DNA of 64,000 bases from CALGKJ01 sp049322695. GTDB taxonomy: Bacteria; Bacillota; Clostridia; Lutisporales; Lutisporaceae. Below, piece by piece: positions 18,715-25,743 of the stretch (position 1 is its first letter; the number at the start of each line of letters is the position of its first letter). Under the pieces are notes generated by a model. That model saw only the letters and a program-made list of their open reading frames with translations, made no database searches and was not told the DNA's origin. Position numbers and translations under genes: made by a program. Where the stretch lies: positions 1 to 64,000 of the forward strand of contig JBMORW010000046.1 of NCBI GenBank assembly GCA_049322695.1. The letters are read 5' to 3'.

Positions 18715-18984
18715 CTATATTTTACCTGACAATATAAGTATACCCATTATGAGAAATAACACTCCTGCTATGTTTTGTATGTATGAGGGTGGTACCAGCT
18801 TGGTTATGTATGCACCTGCAAAAACTCCTAAGAAAGAAGAACACACCAAAGCAAGACTTGCTCCAATAAATATTGGAATAATTGAGTTTGATTTAGCTGA
18901 AAGCAGCATGGTGGCTAACTGCGTTTTATCACCTAGCTCTGCTATGAATACCAGAAAAAAAGTAGACATAATTAGTTTAAGCAT
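18715..18984 (-). CDS. UPF0016/GDT1-family membrane protein, single-domain form
   Basis: An 89-residue membrane protein with the family motif AELGDKTQLATMLL and two or three hydrophobic helices. GDT1/UPF0016 proteins transport Mn2+ or Ca2+. Full-length members carry two such motifs, so this half-length form probably acts as a dimer. The ATG at 18984 follows AAAGGAGG, and the longer reading frame to 19023 is not needed. It stands alone between noc and parA on the opposite strand. The transport role is inferred from the family. Confidence 0.8.
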   Translation of the reverse strand: MLKLIMSTFFLVFIAELGDKTQLATMLLSAKSNSIIPIFIGASLALVCSSFLGVFAGAYITKLVPPSYIQNIAGVLFLIMGILILSGKI

Positions 18985-19218
18985 TTTTTCCTCCTTTTGC
19001 TGAAGTTTTATATTAATTGCCAAATCTGCTTTAAATTATAGTATAATAGTATTTGGTATAATCACTGTACGGATAATGCGCCATTATACATTTTAATGTA
19101 TATGTTTTTAGCGGATTTTTATTCGAAAATTGTTTAATATATAAAGTTTTTATTATATTATTTAATTATGTGGCAATTGAAATTTAGATTTATCAAATTT
19201 GTATGTGAGGTGTATGTA

Positions 19219-19992
19219 ATGTCTAAATCCATAGCAGTCTTCAACCAAAAAGGTGGTGTCGGTAAGACAACAACAGTTGTAAACCTGTGTGCCTGTCTGA
19301 GCAGTCTGAGTAAAAAGGTTCTTATGATCGATATAGATCCGCAGGGCAACACTACCAGTGGTATTGGGGCTGATAAGAATAGTCTTGCATATACTATTTA
19401 TGATGTGTTGATAAATAATGTTGATCCTAAAGATTGTATCATAGAAACAAATGAAAGCAATTTGTTCCTCCTTCCGTCCAGTGTGCAATTGGCTGGTGCA
19501 GAGATTGAGCTTACTGGCATAAATGACAGGGAGCTCAAACTAAGAGAATGTATAGAGCGAGTGAAGCAGGATTATGATTTTGTTTTTGTTGACTGCCCTC
19601 CTTCCTTAGGTTTGTTATCAATAAATGCTCTATCTGCAGTAGACAGTGTTTTAATTCCCATTCAATGTGAATATTACGCTCTGGAAGGAGTTAGCCAGCT
19701 TATGAACACTATTAAGCTGGTACGAAAGAATCTGAATCCTGATCTGGAGGTTGAGGGTGTAGTACTTAGTATGTTTGATGGCAGAACTAATCTTTCAATA
19801 CAGGTTGTAGAGGAAGTAAAAAAGTATTTTAAAGGTAAGGTATATACCACTATGATACCTAGAAATGTCAGACTTGCAGAGGCGCCAAGTCATGGACTGT
19901 CTATTCTGCAGTATGACCTTAAATCTAAGGGTGCAGAGGCATACATGGAGTTGGCAGAAGAATTCATAGATTTGTGTGAGGATGTGAGATAA
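19219..19992 (+). CDS. parA: Chromosome partitioning ATPase ParA/Soj
   Basis: Soj/ParA is a deviant-Walker ATPase that works with ParB to segregate origins and, in Bacillus, to regulate DnaA. Walker A is KGGVGKTT (11-18), and VFVDCPPSLGLLSINAL and the MIDIDPQGN motif follow. The ATG at 19219 with GTGAGGTG upstream gives the standard MSKSIAVFNQKGG start and 257 residues. An upstream ATG at 19168 adds 17 unlikely residues. It is immediately followed by parB without a gap. Confidence 0.96.
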   Translation: MSKSIAVFNQKGGVGKTTTVVNLCACLSSLSKKVLMIDIDPQGNTTSGIGADKNSLAYTIYDVLINNVDPKDCIIETNESNLFLLPSSVQLAGAEIELTGINDRELKLRECIERVKQDYDFVFVDCPPSLGLLSINALSAVDSVLIPIQCEYYALEGVSQLMNTIKLVRKNLNPDLEVEGVVLSMFDGRTNLSIQVVEEVKKYFKGKVYTTMIPRNVRLAEAPSHGLSILQYDLKSKGAEAYMELAEEFIDLCEDVR

Positions 19993-20823
19993 TTGAGTAA
20001 AAAGGGTTTAGGTAAGGGATTAGGAGCATTAATCAGAGAGAACGATGAGATAAAGGAAAACTCAATCGTTGAGTTAAAATTAACTGAAATAGAATCTAAT
20101 GAAAATCAACCCAGAAGACATTTTGATGATGAAGCTTTAAATAATCTTGCTGATTCAATACGTGAGCATGGGGTAGTTCAGCCAATTATAGTCAGGAAGC
20201 TTGAGCACGGATATCAGATTGTTGCAGGAGAAAGACGTTGGAGAGCATCAAGACTTGCAGGCTTAAAATCAATACCTGCAATCATAAAAGACTTTTCAAA
20301 TGTTCAGGTTATGGAGGTAGCACTTATTGAAAACCTGCAGAGAGAGGACTTGAATCCAATTGAAGAAGCTGCTGCATATAAAAGCCTTTTGGATGAGTAT
20401 AACCTGACTCAGGATGAAATCGCAAAAAGGATTGGAAAGAGCAGACCGGCTATTGCTAATTCCATGAGATTGCTAAATCTGAGTGATGATATAAAGAAGC
20501 TGGTAGCGGAAGGAAAGATTAGTGCGGGACATGCAAGAGCCCTTCTTTCAATTAGTAATGAAAAAAAGAGATTCGAAGTTGCACAAAAAATTATTGATCA
20601 ACAGCTAAATGTACGAGAAATAGAGAATATTGCAAAAGGGGCAGAAAAAAGGGATAGACCTGCTCTGAAAAAAGATTTGGACATAATAGAGCTTGAGGAT
20701 AAGCTTAAAGGTCTGCTTGGAACCAAAGTAAACATTAACCATAAAAAGAACAGAGGAAAAATAGAAATTGAGTATTATAGTAATGATGATCTTAATAGAA
20801 TTCTAGATTTGTTGGAAAAATAA
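19993..20823 (+). CDS. parB: Chromosome partitioning protein ParB/Spo0J
   Basis: ParB binds parS and spreads as a CTP-dependent clamp, loading SMC complexes at the origin. It has 276 residues from a TTG start directly after the parA stop. Features are the N-terminal KKGLGKGLGALI, the CTPase motif GERRWRAS, IENLQREDLNPIEEA, a helix-turn-helix (TQDEIAKRIGKSRPAIANSM), and a C-terminal dimerisation domain. Two parS sites follow about 115 bp downstream. Confidence 0.95.
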   Translation: MSKKGLGKGLGALIRENDEIKENSIVELKLTEIESNENQPRRHFDDEALNNLADSIREHGVVQPIIVRKLEHGYQIVAGERRWRASRLAGLKSIPAIIKDFSNVQVMEVALIENLQREDLNPIEEAAAYKSLLDEYNLTQDEIAKRIGKSRPAIANSMRLLNLSDDIKKLVAEGKISAGHARALLSISNEKKRFEVAQKIIDQQLNVREIENIAKGAEKRDRPALKKDLDIIELEDKLKGLLGTKVNINHKKNRGKIEIEYYSNDDLNRILDLLEK

Positions 20824-20937
20824 CGACGCATTAAAATTTCCTATAATTGATTATTTTTTGTCTCGTAATACATAAAGACCTAGAAAAACAAAAATCTAAT
20901 ATAAGCTGATTTTAAACGAATAGATGTAATTTCGAAA

Positions 20938-20953
20938 TGTTTCACGTGAAACA
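20938..20953. promoter_or_regulatory. parS site 1
   Basis: TGTTTCACGTGAAACA, the exact 16-bp ParB-binding palindrome, just downstream of parB. Confidence 0.95.
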
Positions 20954-20963
20954 ATACATAACA

Positions 20964-20979
20964 TGTTTCACGTGAAACA
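20964..20979. promoter_or_regulatory. parS site 2
   Basis: A second identical TGTTTCACGTGAAACA, 26 bp centre to centre from the first. It lies directly upstream of the ribosome site of the next gene, so bound ParB could influence that gene. Confidence 0.95.
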
Positions 20980-20992
20980 CATAGGAGTGTTT

Positions 20993-22135
20993 ATGATATA
21001 TTTTGATAATGCAGCAACAACTTTTCCAAAGCCCGAAACCGTATACAAGGCTATTGATGAGTATCTGCGAAGTTACTGTGGAAATCCCGGCAGGTCAGGG
21101 CATAGGCTTTCGCTGCACTCGGGAAGAGTGCTTCTGGAGGCAAGAGAGCTGTTATCTGAGCTGTTTAATACTTCTAGTCCTGATAGAATAGTTTTCACAC
21201 TTAATGCCACGGATTCAGTAAATATTGCATTGAAAGGCTATCTTAGCTCAGGAGATCATATAATAATGACCAGTATGGAGCATAATGCTGTTGCAAGACC
21301 AGTAAAACAGTTAGAACACATTGGGGTAGAAAATACCATTGTACAATGTGATGAACAAGGCAGGCTGAACACAGAGGATATAAAAAAAGCATTTAAGCAA
21401 AATACTAAGCTTCTTGTTGCAACGCATGCCTCAAATGTAACGGGCACAATAATGCCTATATACGAAATGGGCAAACTGGCTGCAGAGAACAATATCAAGT
21501 TCATGGTAGATGCAGCGCAGACTTCAGGAGTATATGATATAGATGTAAAAAAAATGAATATAAATATATTGGTATTTACAGGCCATAAGAGTTTATACGG
21601 AGTTCCGGGAGTTGGCGGTTTGTATATAGATGAAAGTGTAGATCTAATACCTGTTAGAGTGGGGGGAACAGGCAGCTATTCAGAATCATTACTTCAGCCT
21701 GAAATCTACCCGGATAGACTTGAAAGCGGTACTCCTAATACGCCTGGTATAGTAGGATTGTGTGAAGGAATCAGATTTATAAATAAAACAGGCATAGAGA
21801 ATATAAGAAAGCATGAAGAAGATTTAACCCGGTATTTTATCAATGAGTTAAAAAATATAGATGACATAAAAATATATGGGCCTGAAGAGATATCAGAACA
21901 CGCGCCGGTTGTATCCATTAACATAGGAAACATAGGTTCATCGGAAATGAGCTATATGCTTGACAGCAGCTTCAATATTGCAACAAGGCCGGGCTTACAC
22001 TGTTCACCACTTGCACATAGAACAATTGGCACCCTCCAACAGGGTACTGTAAGGTTCAGTTTTGGATATTTCAATACAAAAGACGAAATAAGAGAGGCAA
22101 TTGATGCCATAAATACAATAGTACGGGAGATATAG
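20993..22135 (+). CDS. Cysteine desulfurase family aminotransferase (class V)
   Basis: A 380-residue PLP enzyme of the NifS/SufS-like group. The start MIYFDNAATTFPKPETV is typical. The PLP lysine lies in FTGHKSLYGVPGVGGLYI, and the catalytic-type cysteine in RPGLHCSPLAHRTIGT. The family takes sulfur from cysteine to give alanine and an enzyme persulfide for Fe-S or thio-cofactor assembly. This subgroup occurs in many Clostridia without a dedicated scaffold gene beside it, so the acceptor is unknown. The ATG at 20993 follows AGGAG. The in-frame ATG at 20963 lies inside parS. Confidence 0.87.
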   Translation: MIYFDNAATTFPKPETVYKAIDEYLRSYCGNPGRSGHRLSLHSGRVLLEARELLSELFNTSSPDRIVFTLNATDSVNIALKGYLSSGDHIIMTSMEHNAVARPVKQLEHIGVENTIVQCDEQGRLNTEDIKKAFKQNTKLLVATHASNVTGTIMPIYEMGKLAAENNIKFMVDAAQTSGVYDIDVKKMNINILVFTGHKSLYGVPGVGGLYIDESVDLIPVRVGGTGSYSESLLQPEIYPDRLESGTPNTPGIVGLCEGIRFINKTGIENIRKHEEDLTRYFINELKNIDDIKIYGPEEISEHAPVVSINIGNIGSSEMSYMLDSSFNIATRPGLHCSPLAHRTIGTLQQGTVRFSFGYFNTKDEIREAIDAINTIVREI

Positions 22136-22145
22136 GAGAGAAAGT

Positions 22146-22652
22146 ATGAATTATTTTAGAAGCTTAATAAATGAAAACATGGAGTATGCAGTATTAATAA
22201 TCATAATTATTTTTCTGATATTTTTAATATGGAATTTGATTGTAACACTTCAGCTGGCAAGACTAAGTAAGAAGTATAAAAGGTTTATGAGAAACAGTAC
22301 GGGTAAAAACATGGAGGCAGTACTGGAGGAGTTCATGGGTGATGTAAAAGAAGCGATTGCCAAGACAGATGTGGTGGAAAATAGGCTGGAAAAAATGACA
22401 GAGCAGCTGGACAGGTGTGTGCAAAAGTGGAATGTACTGAGATATAATGCTTTTAGCGATACTGGCAGTGATCTTAGCTACTCAATAGCACTGCTGGATA
22501 ATTACTATAACGGATTTATATTGACAGGAATCTATGGCAGAAACGAAACAATAAATTATGCAAAACCTATAATCTCTGGGGAGTCAAAATATCCTCTCTC
22601 TGTTGAAGAGCAGCTGGTACTGGATAGGTGTATGAAAAAGACAGGCAAATAG
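22146..22652 (+). CDS. DUF4446 family membrane-anchored protein
   Basis: A 168-residue protein with one N-terminal membrane segment (about 15-36, YAVLIIIIIFLIFLIWNLIVTL), then a coiled-coil region and a C-terminal globular domain (NAFSDTGSDLSYSIALLDNYYNGFILTGIYGR) characteristic of DUF4446. This family is often found near parB in Clostridia. Its function is unknown. It begins 10 bp after the desulfurase, so the two are probably cotranscribed, and it ends at a terminator. Confidence 0.8.
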   Translation: MNYFRSLINENMEYAVLIIIIIFLIFLIWNLIVTLQLARLSKKYKRFMRNSTGKNMEAVLEEFMGDVKEAIAKTDVVENRLEKMTEQLDRCVQKWNVLRYNAFSDTGSDLSYSIALLDNYYNGFILTGIYGRNETINYAKPIISGESKYPLSVEEQLVLDRCMKKTGK

Positions 22653-22655
22653 AAT

Positions 22656-22700
22656 AAAAAAGGCACTTCCATTGAATAATAACATTGGAGGTGCTTTTTT
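22656..22700 (+). terminator. Terminator hairpin whose 3' arm contains the next gene's ribosome site
   Basis: GGCACTTCCA and TGGAGGTGC arms separated by a 14-nt loop, then TTTTTT. The GGAGG inside the right arm is also the ribosome binding site of the UPF0180 gene, whose ATG follows the T run directly. Confidence 0.75.
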
Positions 22701-22982
22701 ATGCGAATAGCAATACAAAAAGGCTTGGATAATCTTATGAACGAACTAAAAAATCAAGGGTATGATGTTTTTGTTATTGGTGAGAACAAAATGGCAGATG
22801 CAGTTTTATACAAGGAGGCTGATACATACCCGTATTATGAGGTAAACAATATTCCATCTGCAGCTTCCTCGACATATGGGGATAACATAAATTACGGAGC
22901 ACTGCTGGTGAACGTCACAAATAAGTCTATAAATGAAATAATCGAGATACTGAACAGAAGGACTTATAGTCCGCTGTTTTAA
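22701..22982 (+). CDS. UPF0180 (YkuS family) protein
   Basis: A 93-residue small soluble protein starting MRIAIQKGLDNLMNELKNQGYDV, typical of the YkuS/UPF0180 family, whose function is not known. The only ribosome site is the GGAGG within the terminator stem just upstream, 8 nt before the ATG. Transcripts reading through from DUF4446 would fold this site away. A transcript starting inside the hairpin would expose it. It is followed by the phosphoribosyltransferase gene after 35 bp. Confidence 0.8.
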   Translation: MRIAIQKGLDNLMNELKNQGYDVFVIGENKMADAVLYKEADTYPYYEVNNIPSAASSTYGDNINYGALLVNVTNKSINEIIEILNRRTYSPLF

Positions 22983-23017
22983 TCAAAGGAGACACGCTTG
23001 CATGAAAGGTGAATGAT

Positions 23018-23644
23018 ATGTTTCAAAATAGAATAGATGCAGGTAAAAAGCTGTTTACGCAAATAAAGAGCTTGATTAACAACAATACACTTATATATGC
23101 TGTTCCCAGAGGAGGTATAATTATTGCAGGAGAAATCTGCAAAGAAACTAAAAAACAGATGAACACCATTGTTGCAAAGAAACTAAGATTCCCCTACAAT
23201 GATGAAATTGCTATAGGTGCAGTAGTAGAAGACGGACTGTATGTATTAAACGAAGAAGCGGTAGCATACTCCAATATCAGTGATGAGTATATAAAAGATG
23301 AATTAAGACAGCAGATTATCAGAATAGACAAGCTGAGAGAAAGGCTAAAAAGCGCCAGACGCTTTGATGTATACGATAAAAGAGTTATTGTGATTGACGA
23401 TGGTCTGGCTACAGGCATGACTATGCTTGCAATTGTAAGATATCTGCAGTTGCATAGAGCAAACGAAATAATTGTATGTGTACCTGTGGCTTCGCGGGAA
23501 GCTGCATACATACTGGAAAATAACGGGGCAAGAGTTATATCCAACGAAATACCTAATGTGTTTGAAGCAGTCGGCAGCTACTATGAGGATTTTACTCAAG
23601 TCAGCTATGAATCAGCAGCTGATACTTTGACTAAATACAATTAG
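23018..23644 (+). CDS. Phosphoribosyltransferase family protein
   Basis: A 208-residue protein with a type I PRTase fold. The PRPP loop is VIVIDDGLATGMTM (about residues 125-138), and an N-terminal AVPRGGIIIAGEI motif is typical of the COG1926 group. These act on or sense PRPP, but the second substrate is unknown. I prefer the ATG at 23018 with AAGGTGA upstream over the GTG at 23009. The gene converges on the M29 peptidase across a perfect palindrome. Confidence 0.82.
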   Translation: MFQNRIDAGKKLFTQIKSLINNNTLIYAVPRGGIIIAGEICKETKKQMNTIVAKKLRFPYNDEIAIGAVVEDGLYVLNEEAVAYSNISDEYIKDELRQQIIRIDKLRERLKSARRFDVYDKRVIVIDDGLATGMTMLAIVRYLQLHRANEIIVCVPVASREAAYILENNGARVISNEIPNVFEAVGSYYEDFTQVSYESAADTLTKYN

Positions 23645-23646
23645 AA

Positions 23647-23672
23647 AAGCACTATCTGTACAGATAGTGCTT
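23647..23672. terminator. Bidirectional terminator (perfect 26-bp palindrome)
   Basis: Arms AAGCACTATCTGT and ACAGATAGTGCTT join directly, between two convergent genes, with T-rich sequence on the minus-strand side. Confidence 0.75.
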
Positions 23673-23678
23673 AGTGTA

Positions 23679-24800
23679 TTATTTAAGATTCTCGGGGTTT
23701 AGCGGTTTTAACTCATCTATTATAAATATTCCATCTTTTCTTACAAGCTTGTTGTCAAACCACATTTCACCACCGCCGAAATCAGGTCTCTGTATGCATA
23801 CAAGATCCCAATGAACTGCAGAATCATTACCGTTATCACATTCCGTATATGCACTTCCGGGAGTAAAGTGGAAGCTGCCGCATATCTTCTCATCAAAAAG
23901 AGTATTTTTCATAGGATTTACAATGTAAGGATTCACACCTATCGCAAATTCGCCAATGTATCTTGCACCTGTATCGGTATCAAATATTCTGTTTATATCT
24001 TCTGTATTATTGGCTGATGCATCAATTATCTTACCGTCTTTAAACTCAAGTCTGATATTTTCAAAGGTTTTACCCATATAAACAGCCGGAGTATTGTATG
24101 ATATAACTCCATTGACAGAGTCAAGAATAGGTGCAGTATAAACTTCACCGTCAGGGATGTTAACCTGACCTGAGCATTTGATTGCAGGCATGCCCTTTAT
24201 TGAAAAGCTTATGTTCGTACCCTGACCTGTTATCCTTACTACATCTGTTAACTGCAGTATATCAACCAGAGGATCCATGGCTTTATCCATTTTGCTATAA
24301 TCCAGACAGCTGGTGTTAAAATAAAAATCTTCATAAGCATCATAGCTCATATTAGCTGCCTGAGCCATCGAATCGGTGGGATAAGTTGTTATTACCCATT
24401 TTGTGTTTTCAATTCTCTCTTTAAAGTGCACAGGAACAGTATATAACTCACTGTGCAGCATTTTTTTAGCCTGTGGTACGTCTGCCAAATAAGTTGAATT
24501 AGTTAGGGCACTGATAGAAATATAAGCATCCATAGCCTTCATTCTCACCAGATCAAATTCAGCCATCAGCTTAAGCTGTTCTTCACTAACTCCCATTAAA
24601 AGCTCCCGTGAAATTTGGGAATCAGTAAGCTGAACAAAAGGCAATGCACCTAAGGCGTATATTTCCTTCAGCAGTTCTTTTACCAAAGGCTTTGCTTCTA
24701 CGGAAGCCTGTACTAGAATTTTCTCGCCGGGTTGAAGTCTTACCGAGTGACTCAATAAATTCCTTGCTACCCTGTTAACTCTTGGATCCTTCAATTTCAT
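23679..24800 (-). CDS. M29 family aminopeptidase
   Basis: A 373-residue metallo-aminopeptidase of the AmpS/PepS group, which removes N-terminal amino acids using two Zn or Co ions. Candidate ligands are in DGEVYTAP (Glu), GEFAIGVNP (Glu), GSFHFTPGSAYTEC (His, Tyr) and the terminal HWD motif SAVHWDLV. The C-terminal domain is complete and the length is normal. The gene is monocistronic. A longer M29 protein lies about 3.4 kb away, past valS. Confidence 0.9.
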   Translation of the reverse strand: MKLKDPRVNRVARNLLSHSVRLQPGEKILVQASVEAKPLVKELLKEIYALGALPFVQLTDSQISRELLMGVSEEQLKLMAEFDLVRMKAMDAYISISALTNSTYLADVPQAKKMLHSELYTVPVHFKERIENTKWVITTYPTDSMAQAANMSYDAYEDFYFNTSCLDYSKMDKAMDPLVDILQLTDVVRITGQGTNISFSIKGMPAIKCSGQVNIPDGEVYTAPILDSVNGVISYNTPAVYMGKTFENIRLEFKDGKIIDASANNTEDINRIFDTDTGARYIGEFAIGVNPYIVNPMKNTLFDEKICGSFHFTPGSAYTECDNGNDSAVHWDLVCIQRPDFGGGEMWFDNKLVRKDGIFIIDELKPLNPENLK

Positions 24801-24879
24801 ACACCCCTACTCATTAAAATACTATTGCAAAGCAATACAACATTATTTTATCATATCACAGTATATAAAAGTAGAGTTA

Positions 24880-25338
24880 TTATTTTATTGAACCGCCATG
24901 AAAAACCAGCTCATAAACAGGCTTATCATCCATATATATTACTTCTTTGCCGACAAAAAAGTCAATTTTACCATTGTAGCTGCAGTTATATACGAAACTG
25001 TCCTTAACAAACTTTTCAGGTCCTCTGAATGGAGCATCATAAGGTACATTTCTCAAGGCTTCCTTTAAAAAGTCAGAGAAGCCCTCAGGTATCTGATCAA
25101 CAAGCATGCGTCCGTAATAGTTCATGGACCAAACCGGATGATTGTTCATCCATACTGCTTCTTCACCGGCAAACTCAATACCCCCAAGATAGGTATCTAT
25201 GTAGAGATAATCCTTATCGCGGTAATGAAGATCCTTGGATTCGGGACGCGATGACGGGGAGAAATCTCCATATCCGGCATATGTACTGATCTTAGCTTTT
25301 ACTAAGAAACTTTTGAAATCATCTGTATTTAATATCAT
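24880..25338 (-). CDS. DUF5680 domain protein
   Basis: A 152-residue soluble protein with a DUF5680-like fold (LHYRDKDYLYIDTYLGGIEFAGEEAVW, WSMNYYGRM, YNGKIDFFVGKEVIY). In many Firmicutes this domain is fused behind a Cro/C1-type helix-turn-helix; here it stands alone. A GAGGTGAT site precedes the ATG. Function is unknown. It is transcribed away from the valS leader. Confidence 0.7.
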   Translation of the reverse strand: MILNTDDFKSFLVKAKISTYAGYGDFSPSSRPESKDLHYRDKDYLYIDTYLGGIEFAGEEAVWMNNHPVWSMNYYGRMLVDQIPEGFSDFLKEALRNVPYDAPFRGPEKFVKDSFVYNCSYNGKIDFFVGKEVIYMDDKPVYELVFHGGSIK

Positions 25339-25403
25339 AATTCAAATCACCTCAAGGAATATTCTATACAAACATGTGTTCGGTGTCAATAATTATAGAT
25401 TAC

Positions 25404-25432
25404 TTGACTATAAGCAGGAATTATATTAATAT
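25404..25432 (+). promoter_or_regulatory. valS promoter
   Basis: TTGACT (25404-25409), 17 nt, TAATAT (25427-25432), immediately upstream of the T-box leader. Confidence 0.65.
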
Positions 25433-25439
25433 AATAAAA

Positions 25440-25712
25440 AAGGCATTGAAGAGGAGGAGTATTCATTTCCTGATGCTTAGAGAGGGGTTGTCTGGTGGAA
25501 AACCCCATGAAGGAGATGAGGAAGGTAGCCTTGGAGCCGTAAACCGAAGCAATAGTAGGCTTTACCGGAATCCCACCGTTATGAGGGAGATAGTATCGGT
25601 CATATACCTGTACTATACTGAGAGTGGGCTCTTTATAGAGCACAAAGCTAGGTGGTATCGCGGAGGTTGTAAACCCTTCGTCCTAATATGGACGAAGGGC
25701 TTTTTGCATTAT
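25440..25712 (+). promoter_or_regulatory. T-box riboswitch controlling valS
   Basis: The T-box sequence AGGTGGTATCGCGG lies at 25650-25663. It is followed by a strong terminator, CCCTTCGTCC (25674-25683) / GGACGAAGGG (25690-25699) plus a T run. Stem I occupies the upstream part. A GTA codon at 25525-25527 (in GAAGGTAGCC) is a plausible valine specifier but was not proven by folding. Uncharged tRNA-Val would bind and allow readthrough into valS. A matching tRNA-Val(TAC) is encoded at 61931. Confidence 0.9.
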
Positions 25713-25743
25713 TATTCAAATAAATATAGAAGGAGTGAAAAAA

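Noticed and set aside
17658..20992. Noc-binding sites (ATTTCCCGGGAAAT type) near noc and parAB
   Set aside because: No such palindrome was found here; only parS palindromes are present.
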